In this document: in pieces, positions 26,239 to 34,724 of the stretch
Layout of the letters: every line of letters starts with the position of its first letter
Numbering within the stretch: the first letter of the stretch is position 1
Source: Streptomyces sp. DH5
Lineage (GTDB): Bacteria > Actinomycetota > Actinomycetes > Streptomycetales > Streptomycetaceae
Assembly (NCBI RefSeq): GCF_020873915.1
Contig: NZ_JAHWGP010000018.1
Span: forward strand, 1 to 64,000
Length of the DNA stretch: 64,000 nucleotides
Direction of reading: 5' to 3'
Notes under the pieces: model-generated
Seen by the model: the letters and a program-made list of their open reading frames with translations, nothing else
The model's database searches: none
Told to the model about the DNA's origin: nothing
Translations under genes and position numbers: made by a program

Positions 26239-28344
26239 GTGAGGGAGGCCCGTACCGACGTCACCACGCGGGCGCTGCCCGCACCGGAACCCCTCCCGCT
26301 CGCCGACACCTCCACGCCGTACGACGTCCCGCCCCCCGCCGTCCACGGCTGCTGGTACCCCTCGGCCGACCCCGAAGGACGACACGTCGCCTTCATCTGC
26401 GACCGGGCCGGGGTGCCGCAGCTGTGGACCGCCCCGGTGGCAGGCGAGGAGGTGCGCCTGCTCGACGCCGGGCCCGATCCGGTCACGGAGGTGTCCTGGT
26501 CCCCGGACGGCCGCTGGATCGCCTACACCGTGGCGCCGGACGGCGGGGAACTCACCAGCGTGCTGTGCGTACGCCCCGACGGCACGGGACGGCATCTGCT
26601 GGCCGGAGGCGAGCCGGGCACCTCCGCGCGTCTGGGCTGCTGGCAGCACGACGGTTCGGCGGTCGCGGTGACCGTCACCGACTCCGCCCCGCCCGGGCAG
26701 CCGTTCACCCCGCACCCCGGGGCGAACGGCGCCTCCCATCCCGCCCGCGCGGGGTGGGACCCCCGGGCCGTGCTGCTGGAACCCGGCGCGGCGAGGCCGG
26801 GCCGCGGAGCGGAAGCCGACGGCGACCGGACGCTGTCCTCCGAGGAGCCGGAGGCCAGGGCCCTGTCCGCCTACCTGGTCGACCCCGAGGGCCTGGCGGC
26901 GCCCGTGCTGCTGGCGAGCGAACGCGGCGCGGCCAACCAGCGCGTCTGCGACCTCAGCCGGGACGGCGGGCTGGCCCTGGTGTACCGGGGCCCCCGCGGA
27001 CGCCGCGAGGCCCTCGTCGTCCGCACCGGCGACCGGGTGGTGACCTGCGCGCTGCCGGTGGCCGACGGCGACCCCTGGATCGGCGGCTTCTCACCGGACG
27101 CCGGCACGGTGTGGCTGCGCAGCGACGGCGGCCGGGAGCATGCCGCCCTCGTCGCCGCGCGCCTCGATCCGCTGGGGCACCTGCTCGACACCACGGTGGT
27201 CGCCGAGCGCCCCGACTGCGGCCTGGAACTGCTGGCCCTGGGCCGGGACGGGCGGAGCGCGGTCCTGGCGTGGAACGTGCGCGGAGTCAGTGAGCTGGAG
27301 GTGACCGAGCTGACCGCGGCCCGGGCGCCCCGCCTGTCGGCCGGACTCGCGTCGTCCCGGCCCGCCTCCGCCGGCCCCGCGCGGACCGTCGACCTGCCCC
27401 ACGAGGTGGTCACGCGCATCGCGCCGACCCCCGATCCCGACATCCCCGTCATCGCGCTGTCCGGCTCCCGGCGGCATCCCGGTGTGTGGTGGCTGCCGCA
27501 CGGTCTGCCCCTGCTCACCCCCTGGTCCTCACGCGACGAGGACGCCCTCCCGGCCGGCCTCACGCCCGTACGGCCGATGCCCATGCGTCCCGAGGCCCGC
27601 GACGGACTCACCCTCGGCGGCTGGTACTACCGGGCACCGGGCCGCTCACCCGGCGAACCGGCACCGTGCGTCCTGCACCTGCACGGCGGACCGGAGGAAC
27701 AGGAACGTCCGGTGCTCGAACCGCTCTACCTCGAACTGCTCGGCAGGGGACTGGACGTGTTCGCACCCGACGTGCGCGGGTCGTCCGGGCACGGCCGCTC
27801 CTTCGTCGACGCCGACCTGGGCACGGGACGTTTCGACGCCATCAACGACGTCGCCGACTGCGCGGCGCACGTGATGGTGCGCGGCCTGGCGGATCCGCGG
27901 CGGATGGCGGTGATGGGCCGCTCGTACGGCGGCTACCTGGTGATGGCGTCCCTGGTGTGGCACCCGGACCTGTTCCGCACCGGTGTGGCGGTCTGCGGCA
28001 TGTCGGACTTCGCCACCTTCTTCGCCGGGACCGAACCGTGGATCGCGCAGTCCGCCGCCCACAAGTACGGGCACCCGGACCACGACCGGGAACTGCTGCG
28101 CTCGCTGTCGCCGATGAGCCGCATCGACGCCCTGCGCGCCCCGGTCCTCGCCGTGCACGGCGAGCACGACAGCAACGTGCCGCCGGGCGAGTCCGAACAG
28201 TTCGTGCGGGCCGCGAGGGAACGCGGACTGGAGGCCGAACTGCTCCTGCTGCGTCATGAGGGCCACGACTTCCGCCGCGCCGACAACCGCCGCAGGTTCC
28301 GCCGGACCGCCGCCGACTGGATGGAACGCCACCTGGCCGGCTGA
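26239..28344 (+). CDS. S9 family prolyl-oligopeptidase-type peptidase
   Basis: A 701-residue cytosolic peptidase. The N-terminal beta-propeller contains WD/TolB-like blades (SWSPDGRWIAYTV, CDLSRDGGLALVYRG). The C-terminal alpha/beta hydrolase has nucleophile motif GRSYGGYLVMA, acid residue in HGEHDSNVP and His in RHEGHDF. GTG 26239 begins two bases after the amidotransferase stop; an in-frame ATG 26209 inside that gene is an alternative. Dipeptidyl/oligopeptidyl cleavage is the family activity. Operon position suggests it processes the product of the two upstream ligases, or degrades it for reuse. Confidence 0.85.
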   Translation: MREARTDVTTRALPAPEPLPLADTSTPYDVPPPAVHGCWYPSADPEGRHVAFICDRAGVPQLWTAPVAGEEVRLLDAGPDPVTEVSWSPDGRWIAYTVAPDGGELTSVLCVRPDGTGRHLLAGGEPGTSARLGCWQHDGSAVAVTVTDSAPPGQPFTPHPGANGASHPARAGWDPRAVLLEPGAARPGRGAEADGDRTLSSEEPEARALSAYLVDPEGLAAPVLLASERGAANQRVCDLSRDGGLALVYRGPRGRREALVVRTGDRVVTCALPVADGDPWIGGFSPDAGTVWLRSDGGREHAALVAARLDPLGHLLDTTVVAERPDCGLELLALGRDGRSAVLAWNVRGVSELEVTELTAARAPRLSAGLASSRPASAGPARTVDLPHEVVTRIAPTPDPDIPVIALSGSRRHPGVWWLPHGLPLLTPWSSRDEDALPAGLTPVRPMPMRPEARDGLTLGGWYYRAPGRSPGEPAPCVLHLHGGPEEQERPVLEPLYLELLGRGLDVFAPDVRGSSGHGRSFVDADLGTGRFDAINDVADCAAHVMVRGLADPRRMAVMGRSYGGYLVMASLVWHPDLFRTGVAVCGMSDFATFFAGTEPWIAQSAAHKYGHPDHDRELLRSLSPMSRIDALRAPVLAVHGEHDSNVPPGESEQFVRAARERGLEAELLLLRHEGHDFRRADNRRRFRRTAADWMERHLAG

Positions 28345-28374
28345 GTTGTCCGAGGTACCTGTCACACTTCTGTG

Positions 28375-28399
28375 GCGTGCGGGGGAGCGATGCGGGTAG
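28375..28399 (+). promoter_or_regulatory. SigB-like promoter candidate before the RsbW-like gene
   Basis: GCGT 28375-28378, 15 bases, then GGGTAG 28394-28399. The Streptomyces SigB consensus is GNNT-N14-16-GGGTAC/T, so only the last base differs. It lies 36 bases upstream of ATG 28435. Confidence 0.4.
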
Positions 28400-28434
28400 T
28401 CGCGCGGTGTGATCGGTGAGTAAAGGCGGACCGG

Positions 28435-28878
28435 ATGGAACCAGTTCCTGTCGACGAGGGGGACACGGTGCCTCGCGCACCCGGGAGGCGGGCTTCCTAC
28501 GCCCTGGAGGGGGACGGCGCCTGGATAGCCCAGGCCCGCCATCTCGCTGCCGCGTTCCTCACCCGGGCACGGGTGGAGGACGGCCTGCCGGTGTCGACCC
28601 GGGCGGTCGAGATCACCCAGCTCGTCGTGAGCGAGTTGGTCACCAACGCCCGCAAGTACGCGCCGGGCCCCGTCGGACTGGACCTGCGGCTCGCCGACGA
28701 CGCCGTCGAGGTGATCGTCCACGACGGCAACCCCGAGGCGCCCGTGGCGCGCACCGCCGATCCCGACCGGGTGGGCCAGCACGGACTGGAGATCGTGATG
28801 GCCGTCGCCCAGGCCCTGGACGTACGCCAGGGGGAGGCCGGCAAGAGCATCACCGCCCGCATCTCCCTCCTCGCCTGA
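28435..28878 (+). CDS. RsbW-like ATP-binding anti-sigma regulatory protein (GHKL kinase domain)
   Basis: A 147-residue single-domain protein. The N-box VVSELVTNARKYAPG and the G-box-like GQHGLEIVMAVAQ place it in the histidine-kinase-like ATPase family of RsbW/SpoIIAB and the many Streptomyces paralogues. Such proteins phosphorylate STAS antagonists and bind sigma factors or other partners. It lies 5.5 kb from the STAS/PP2C trio. Gene-specific partner is unknown. A SigB-like promoter precedes it. Confidence 0.85.
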   Translation: MEPVPVDEGDTVPRAPGRRASYALEGDGAWIAQARHLAAAFLTRARVEDGLPVSTRAVEITQLVVSELVTNARKYAPGPVGLDLRLADDAVEVIVHDGNPEAPVARTADPDRVGQHGLEIVMAVAQALDVRQGEAGKSITARISLLA

Positions 28879-28902
28879 TCCGTCCCCCGGGGCCCCGCAC
28901 GT

Positions 28903-29835
28903 TCAGCCGTACCGTTCGAGCAGGGCCTCCAGGTAGTCCTCCAGCCGCTGCGTCAGGATGCCGGGCGTCAGATCGGTACGGCCCAGTTCCCGCCAGGGAA
29001 CGGCGACCTTCTCCGCGTCGGGAGCGAAGGCCAGGGCGTCGAGCAGCCGCCAGTGGAGGTGCGCGCCGGGATCCTCCTCCAGCGTGCCGCCCCCGGCGGC
29101 GTACAGGTCCGCGAAACGCATGCCCTCGGGGACTCCGTGCAGCAGCGCGAGGGCCGTCGCGCAATGGGCGACGTCCAGGTCGGCCGGTCCCCAGGAGGTC
29201 TCCACCCAGTCGACGACCCCGCTGATCCGCAGCCCCGCTCCGTCCCCGGAGAACAGCACGTTGCCGGGGTGGAAGTCACGGTGCAGGAAACACCCCCGGT
29301 ACGGCGGCGGCTCCCGGCGGATGACGCCGACGGCGCGCCGCCACAGCTTCGGGCGCCGGGTGTTCTCCGGCGGGCTCACCCGCTCGGGGGAGGTCCACGC
29401 CTGGTAGGCGCGGGGCCGGCTCCGTTCGGGCACCGGTACGCGGTGGATGCGCAGCAACTGCCGAGCGAGCAGTGCGGCACGTTCACCGGCGGCCTGGTCG
29501 TCCACCCGCACCGTTCCGGGCAGCAGCGACATCAGCAGCGAGGGCCGGGCGCAGTGCCGGGCGGTCGCGTCCACGGCGACGAGCGCGGCGGCGGGCACGT
29601 CCGTGTCCCCGAGCAGGGTCAGTACGGCGGCCTCACGGTTCAGCAGCCCCTCCGCATGCCGTACGAAGAACGGCTTGACGAACGATCGCAGCACCAGCGA
29701 CCGCCGCCCCGCGGGCCCCCGCAGATCCAGTCTGCTCATCTCCGACGTCCAGCCCCCGCGCAGCGGCACCACTCCCTCCAGGCGCTCACCCGTCGACAGC
29801 TGCTTCTCCACCCAGGCCCGTGTGTCGATCAGCAC
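28903..29835 (-). CDS. Aminoglycoside phosphotransferase (APH) family protein
   Basis: A 310-residue kinase-like fold. The catalytic Brenner motif reads [14 protein letters not shown] and the metal-binding Asp follows in [15 protein letters not shown]. An N-terminal lobe begins [18 protein letters not shown]. The family phosphorylates aminoglycosides, choline, homoserine or other small hydroxylated compounds; nothing here indicates which. Convergent with the RsbW-like gene and divergent from msrA. Resistance should not be assumed. Confidence 0.82.
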   Translation of the reverse strand: MLIDTRAWVEKQLSTGERLEGVVPLRGGWTSEMSRLDLRGPAGRRSLVLRSFVKPFFVRHAEGLLNREAAVLTLLGDTDVPAAALVAVDATARHCARPSLLMSLLPGTVRVDDQAAGERAALLARQLLRIHRVPVPERSRPRAYQAWTSPERVSPPENTRRPKLWRRAVGVIRREPPPYRGCFLHRDFHPGNVLFSGDGAGLRISGVVDWVETSWGPADLDVAHCATALALLHGVPEGMRFADLYAAGGGTLEEDPGAHLHWRLLDALAFAPDAEKVAVPWRELGRTDLTPGILTQRLEDYLEALLERYG

Positions 29836-29951
29836 GGGGGCAGCCTAGCCAGCCCGCCGCACGGCGGTGGGCGGAAGCCCGGAACAATGGGGCCGACGAC
29901 GGGGTTCCCCTGAGGAACGTCGCAGGACACCTGGGAGAAGGGCGGGACGAG

Positions 29952-30464
29952 ATGACGAGGACCGAGGAGAGGGCACTGCTCGCGGGCGGCTGCTTCTGGG
30001 GCATGCAGGAGCTGATCCGCACCTTCCCCGGCGTGCTGAGCACGCGCGTCGGATACAGCGGCGGTGACGTGCCCGACGCGACCTACCGCAACCACGGCAC
30101 CCACGCCGAGTCGATCGAGATCACCTTCGACCCGGCGGTGACCGACTACCGCAGGATCCTGGAGTACTTCTTCCAGATCCACGACCCGAGCACCAGCAAC
30201 CGCCAGGGCAACGACATCGGCACGAGCTACCGCTCCGCCATCTTCTACTTCGACGACGAGCAGAAGCGCGTGGCCGAGGAAACGATCGCCGACGTCGACG
30301 CCTCGGGGCTGTGGCCGGGCAAGGTGGTGACCGAGGTCGCGGCGGCCGGGCCCTTCTGGGAGGCCGAGCCGGAGCACCAGGACTATCTGCAGCGCTACCC
30401 GGAGGGCTACACCTGTCACTTCGTACGCCCGAACTGGCGTCTGCCCAAGCGCGCGGAGTCCTGA
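29952..30464 (+). CDS. msrA: Peptide methionine sulfoxide reductase MsrA
   Basis: A 170-residue repair enzyme that reduces methionine-S-sulfoxide in proteins. The active-site motif GGCFWGMQE places the catalytic Cys at 14. [17 protein letters not shown] and [14 protein letters not shown] are the conserved substrate-binding blocks. ATG 29952 is selected as it lies next to the conserved start and after GGGAGAAGGG. An upstream in-frame extension of 44 codons has no similarity to the family. Only one further Cys is visible near the C-terminus, so recycling may use Cys-Cys exchange with it. Confidence 0.92.
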   Translation: MTRTEERALLAGGCFWGMQELIRTFPGVLSTRVGYSGGDVPDATYRNHGTHAESIEITFDPAVTDYRRILEYFFQIHDPSTSNRQGNDIGTSYRSAIFYFDDEQKRVAEETIADVDASGLWPGKVVTEVAAAGPFWEAEPEHQDYLQRYPEGYTCHFVRPNWRLPKRAES

Positions 30465-30483
30465 GCCGGCGGCCCGGACCACG

Positions 30484-30513
30484 AGGGGCGCACTCGCCGA
30501 TGAGTGCGCCCCT
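30484..30513. terminator. Bidirectional terminator between msrA and the AhpD-like gene
   Basis: Arms GGGGCGCACTC 30485-30495 and GAGTGCGCCCC 30502-30512 with loop GCCGAT, and one further A-T pair outside. It sits in the convergent gap. Confidence 0.75.
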
Positions 30514-30532
30514 TCGCCATGGGGGCGTCGTC

Positions 30533-31006
30533 TCAGCCGAACTGGCCGGGCCGGTAGTCGCCGGCCGGCTGCCGGTTGATGACGTTGACGCGGTTGTAGG
30601 CGTTGATGACGGCGATCAGTGAGATCAGCGCGGCGAGCTGGTCCTCGTCGTAGTGCTCGGCCGCGTTCGCCCACGCCTCGTCCGTGACACCGCCGGCGGC
30701 GTCCGCGATGCGGGTGCCCTGCTCGGCGAGCTCCAGTGCCGCGCGCTCGGCGTCGGTGAACACCGTGGCCTCGCGCCACACCGCCACCAGATTCAGGCGC
30801 AGTGGCATCTCCCCGGCCGCGGTGGCGTCCTTGGTGTGCATGTCGGTGCAGAATCCACAGCCGTTGATCTGGCTGGCGCGGATCTTCACCAGTTCCTGGG
30901 TGGCGTGCGGCAGACCGGAGTCCGTCACCGCCCTGCCCGCCGAGTTGATGTGCCGCAGCACCTTGGCGGCGAGGGAGTTGCCGAAGAAGTCGAGACGCGG
31001 GTCCAT
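30533..31006 (-). CDS. AhpD-like carboxymuconolactone decarboxylase family protein
   Basis: A 157-residue all-helical protein. The peroxidatic pair Cys50 and Cys53 is in INGCGFCTDMHT, the standard alkylhydroperoxidase AhpD core motif, and the family trimer/hexamer helices follow. ATG 31006 is supported by AGGAGG seven bases upstream on the minus strand, so longer frames are rejected. It probably reduces organic peroxides using a thiol donor. It lies between msrA and katE in an oxidative-stress group. Confidence 0.88.
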   Translation of the reverse strand: MDPRLDFFGNSLAAKVLRHINSAGRAVTDSGLPHATQELVKIRASQINGCGFCTDMHTKDATAAGEMPLRLNLVAVWREATVFTDAERAALELAEQGTRIADAAGGVTDEAWANAAEHYDEDQLAALISLIAVINAYNRVNVINRQPAGDYRPGQFG

Positions 31007-31181
31007 GAGATCCTCCTGTGTCGAATGCGTCCTTGCACCCCCCTGACGGACCGGGTCCCGGTGGTGTGACGGAACGCGGATGTGACCTGCGTCTCTTGAT
31101 CGCGCGTCACCGTGCGGCCCCTCGCCCGCGGGGCACCGTACGGCCGATAGCCTGGCCGGGTGGACGGGGAGCGGAGCGTCG

Positions 31182-31406
31182 GTGAGTGAGCGTCGGGAAC
31201 GCGACTGGACGGACATGACGCCCGGGGACTTCGACCGCGACGCCCCCCTGTGTCTCAACGTGGGCACGGGGCCCGTCGTGGTACCGGCCGAACCCGACGA
31301 GTACGGCACCGAGCCGCTGTTCGGTGAGCAGGCCCCGGTGCGGCAGCCCGCCCCGCCCCGCCCGCCGCGCCGCACCGCCCCCGTCGAGCAGGGACACCTG
31401 TTCTGA
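31182..31406 (+). CDS. Hypothetical small acidic/proline-rich protein
   Basis: 74 residues from GTG 31182. The N-terminus is charged (SERRERDWTDMTPGDFDRD), the middle is GPVVVPAEPDEYGTEPLFG, and the C-terminus is proline/arginine-rich ending in EQGHLF. No membrane segment or signal peptide. The composition is protein-like, and similar short proteins occur in streptomycetes as far as I recall, but there is no known function. It is divergent from the AhpD-like gene. Confidence 0.5.
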   Translation: MSERRERDWTDMTPGDFDRDAPLCLNVGTGPVVVPAEPDEYGTEPLFGEQAPVRQPAPPRPPRRTAPVEQGHLF

Positions 31407-31722
31407 CCCCGCGACCCGTCCTGACCCCACGGCGGACGCCGTACCGAATCCCCGTGCATGCCTTAACTCCTCGCCCAGGGGTACGCGGGCTGGGCGGTCG
31501 ATCCGGTGGGGGAGAGGGAGGGACCCCGGAGTGCGGATGATGCGGGCGGGGTTCACTCCATCGCACCACGCCCGCTGCGGGGCAGGTCCCACCGTGAGAC
31601 GTTGACGGTGCCCGGCGCCCTTTTCGAGTGCTTTGCGTCATCGGATCGCCCGCAATCGGCAACCGAACACACGGCCACCGTCCTTCCGTGGCCGGTCCCG
31701 AGCGGAGGAGTGTCAACCCCCC
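31407..31722. other. Upstream region of katE
   Basis: No gene supported. It contains a SigB-like promoter match (separate entry) and, close to the catalase, CGGAGGAG about 15 bases before the ATG, a rather distant ribosome site. Confidence 0.45.
31460..31484 (+). promoter_or_regulatory. SigB-like promoter candidate upstream of katE
   Basis: GCCT 31460-31463, 15 bases, then GGGTAC 31479-31484, an exact match to GNNT-N14-16-GGGTAC. It lies about 240 bases before the catalase start, so the transcript would have a long leader. Confidence 0.45.
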
Positions 31723-33999
31723 ATGAGCGAGGCCAACCCCGTCAAGCGAGCAGCCAAGAAGATCACCGAGACCCTGCAGGGCGACGCCTCGGCGCCGGCC
31801 GACGGGATCCCCGGTCGGCCGAACTCCGAACCGCCCACCGTGGCCGAACCGACCGAGCCCCGTGAGCCGCTGCCGCCGAAGCCTGACCAGAGCGGCCCGG
31901 ACACGGTGTCGCCCACCGGCTCGCCGACCGGGGCCGACCAGGCCAGGATGGCCCAGTCGGGCAGCTACCTGACGAACGCGCAGGGCACACGGCTGTACGA
32001 CACCGACCACTCGCTCAAGGCGGGTCCGCGCGGCCCCGTCCTGCTCCAGGACCACCACCTGCGCGAGAAGATCATGCACTTCGACCACGAGCGCATCCCG
32101 GAGCGCGTGGTCCACGCCCGCGGCGCGGGCGCGCACGGCGTCTTCCAGAGCTACGGCACCGCGGCCTCCGTCACCAAGGCGGGCTTCCTCGCGGCCGACG
32201 TCGAGACACCGGTCTTCGTACGGTTCTCCACGGTGGTCGGCTCGCGCGGCTCCGCCGACACGGTGCGCGACACCCGGGGCTTCGCGACGAAGTTCTACAC
32301 CAGCGAGGGCGTCTTCGACCTGGTCGGCAACAACATCCCGGTCTTCTTCATCCAGGACGCCATCAAGTTCCCCGACGTGGTGCACGCCGCGAAGCCGCAC
32401 CCCGACAGGGAGATCCCGCAGGCGCAGAGCGCGCACGACACCTTCTGGGACTTCGTCTCGCTGCACACCGAGGCCACCCACCACACCCTCTTCTTCATGG
32501 GCGACCGCGGCATCCCGCGCTCCTACCGGATGATGGAGGGCTTCGGCGTCCACACCTTCCGCCTGGTGAACGCCGAAGGCGGCACGACCCTGGTGAAGTT
32601 CCACTGGAAGCCCAAGCTCGGCGTGCACTCCCTGGTGTGGGACGAGGCCCAGCTCATCAACGGCAACGACCCCGACTTCCACCGCCGGGACCTCGCCGAC
32701 GCCATCGAGGCGGGCGCGTATCCGCAGTGGGAGCTGGGCATCCAGACCTTCCCCGACACCCCCGACCAGACCTTCGAGGGCATCGACCTGCTGGACCCGA
32801 CGAACATCGTCCCGGAAGAGCTCGCGCCGGTGCAGCCCATCGGGCTGATGACCCTCAACCGCAACCCCTCCAACTTCTTCGCCGAGACCGAGCAGGTGGC
32901 CTTCCACGTCGGGCACCTCGTGCCGGGCATCGACGTCACCGACGACCCGCTGCTCGCCGGACGGCTCTTCTCGTACCTGGACACCCAGATCACCCGCCTC
33001 GGCGGCCCCAACTTCCCGCAGCTGCCCATCAACCGCCCCCACGCGCCGGTCAACGACATGCTGCGCGACGGCATGCACCAGACCGCCGTGCACCGGGGGG
33101 TGGCCCCGTACCGGCCCAACTCCCTCGACGGCGGATGCCCGTTCACCGCGGGCGCGGACATGAGCGCCTTCGTCGAGACGCCGGTGACCGTCCCGGAGGG
33201 GCGGAAGGTGCGCGAGGCGCCGGAGTCCTTCGCCGACCACTTCAGCCAGCCCCGCCGGTTCTGGCTGAGCATGAGCCCGGTGGAGCGCGAACACATCATC
33301 GGCGCCTACACCTTCGAACTGGGCAAGTGCTACGAGGAAGCCATCCGGGTGCGGACCCTGCAGGTCCTGGCCAACATCGACCCCGAGCTGTGCGCCGGCG
33401 TCGCCGAAGGGCTCGGGCTGCCCGCGCCGGAACCCACCGTGCCGCTCGCCGACGTGGAGCCGAGCCCGGCGCTCTCGCAGATCGGACGGACCTGGCCCCT
33501 GGACGGCCGCGTCATCGGCATCCTCACCGCCCCGGACGGCGACCTCGACGGGGTGCACGCGGTACGCGACGCGGTGCTCGAGGCCGGCATGGTTCCGCTG
33601 GTCGTCGCGCCGAACGGCGGCACGCTGGGAACGGGCGACGGCACGCTCACGGCCCAGCGCAGTTACGTCACCGCGCGATCCATCGAGTTCGACGCCGTCC
33701 TGGTGGCGGGCCCGCCGGCCGTCGGCGGCGACGCACCCGGCGTGCGCGACGGCAAGGGCGCGCCGGCAGCGCCCCCGGCGTCGAGCGACCCGCGGGTCGA
33801 CCAGTTGCTGGCGGAGGCGTTCCGGCACGGCAAGGCGATCGGCGCGTGGGCGGGCGGTGAGACGGCCCTCACCGCGGCCGGCGTCCCCGCCGACGCCCCC
33901 GGCGTCGTCGTCGCCGACTCCGGTGCCACCGTCCTCGCGCAGGTCCGCGAGCTGCTGGGCTCGCACCGCGTCTGGGAGCGCTTCACCACCCGGGGCTGA
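31723..33999 (+). CDS. katE: Large-subunit (HPII/KatE-type) monofunctional catalase
   Basis: A 758-residue heme catalase that dismutates hydrogen peroxide. After a ~70-residue polar N-terminal arm, the catalytic His131 is in RVVHARGAGAHG, the distal Asn204 in GNNIPVFF and the heme-ligand Tyr418 in LFSYLDTQ. Each is offset by three from E. coli HPII (128, 201, 415). The ~150-residue flavodoxin-like C-terminal domain of the large catalases is present (RVIGILTAPDGDLDG...). ATG 31723 begins a typical family start. A SigB-like promoter and neighbouring AhpD/MsrA genes fit a stress role. Confidence 0.93.
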   Translation: MSEANPVKRAAKKITETLQGDASAPADGIPGRPNSEPPTVAEPTEPREPLPPKPDQSGPDTVSPTGSPTGADQARMAQSGSYLTNAQGTRLYDTDHSLKAGPRGPVLLQDHHLREKIMHFDHERIPERVVHARGAGAHGVFQSYGTAASVTKAGFLAADVETPVFVRFSTVVGSRGSADTVRDTRGFATKFYTSEGVFDLVGNNIPVFFIQDAIKFPDVVHAAKPHPDREIPQAQSAHDTFWDFVSLHTEATHHTLFFMGDRGIPRSYRMMEGFGVHTFRLVNAEGGTTLVKFHWKPKLGVHSLVWDEAQLINGNDPDFHRRDLADAIEAGAYPQWELGIQTFPDTPDQTFEGIDLLDPTNIVPEELAPVQPIGLMTLNRNPSNFFAETEQVAFHVGHLVPGIDVTDDPLLAGRLFSYLDTQITRLGGPNFPQLPINRPHAPVNDMLRDGMHQTAVHRGVAPYRPNSLDGGCPFTAGADMSAFVETPVTVPEGRKVREAPESFADHFSQPRRFWLSMSPVEREHIIGAYTFELGKCYEEAIRVRTLQVLANIDPELCAGVAEGLGLPAPEPTVPLADVEPSPALSQIGRTWPLDGRVIGILTAPDGDLDGVHAVRDAVLEAGMVPLVVAPNGGTLGTGDGTLTAQRSYVTARSIEFDAVLVAGPPAVGGDAPGVRDGKGAPAAPPASSDPRVDQLLAEAFRHGKAIGAWAGGETALTAAGVPADAPGVVVADSGATVLAQVRELLGSHRVWERFTTRG

Positions 34000-34034
34000 C
34001 CCCCCCGGGTCCCTGCGGGGACGGGACGTGGAAC

Positions 34035-34066
34035 GAACGGCCGCCGGCGCCCTCCGGCGGCCGTTC
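34035..34066 (+). terminator. katE terminator
   Basis: A perfect 13-bp stem, GAACGGCCGCCGG with CCGGCGGCCGTTC, and a six-base loop, 36 bases after the catalase stop. Confidence 0.75.
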
Positions 34067-34404
34067 GGCTTCGACGGCGACGGACGCGCACACGGGTGCC
34101 GGATGTCCGGGAACGCGGTTCGCGAGGTGGGCGGTCGACCCCCACCGCCCCTTGTCGTCCCGTCACCCGGGGTCCCCTGCCCCTGTGGATCACGGCCTCG
34201 CGCCCTCGAGCCGCCGGACGTGCGGGGCGACGGCGACGGGCCCGGCGCCGCGGGAGCCACCGGCGATGCACGGCGGACCCGACCTCCGTCGGCTGGACGG
34301 CCCGGCGCGTCCCGGACGGCCCTTCGCCCGTCCACGCGCCCGTAGCGGCCCCGCACCGTGGACCGCCGGTCACCCGGGCCGCATCCGTCACGCGGTGACG
34401 TGAG

Positions 34405-34496
34405 CGCCGGTCTCACGGCCTGTCACCCGCCGGTCGCACGGTCTGTCACCCGCCGGTCGCACGGCCATGTACGCGCCGGTCGCGCGGCCCTTGACC
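34405..34496. repeat. 23-bp tandem repeat, four copies
   Basis: Units start at 34405, 34428, 34451 and 34474 with consensus CGCCGGTCGCACGG followed by YCTGTCACC. Copies 2 and 3 are nearly identical; copies 1 and 4 have diverged. Period 23 is not a multiple of three, so it is not a protein repeat. It lies about 230 bases before the SPL-family gene. Confidence 0.8.
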
Positions 34497-34724
34497 CGCC
34501 CGCCCGGGGGGAGTGGCGAGCGGCCGGTCGAGCCGGTGACGGCGGGAAGCCGGGCGACGAGCCCGGCCCGGTGGGCGCACGGACCGCCGTCACCCCGGTG
34601 ACCTGCGGTGTCGTCGGCGGCGCCGGGTGGCCCGGCGCCGTACAGTGGGCAGGGAGACCGGGTTCCACCGGACCCGGCGGCGGACACTCCGTACCGTCAC
34701 CCCGTCCGAGCAGCCGGTCAGGAC

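Larger units (their letters stand above)
34000..34724. other. 725-bp intergenic region between katE and the SPL-family gene
   Basis: It contains the katE terminator (34035-34066), a G/C-rich stretch with no credible gene, a 23-bp tandem repeat (34405-34496) and an unresolved promoter region. Several open frames on both strands are proline/arginine-rich and show no family signature. Confidence 0.5.

Noticed and set aside
28903-29835. Antibiotic-resistance phosphotransferase
   Set aside because: The APH fold alone does not indicate resistance, and there is no antibiotic gene cluster or mobile context here.
34405-34496. CRISPR array
   Set aside because: Repeats are directly adjacent with no spacers, the unit is only 23 bases, and no cas genes are present.
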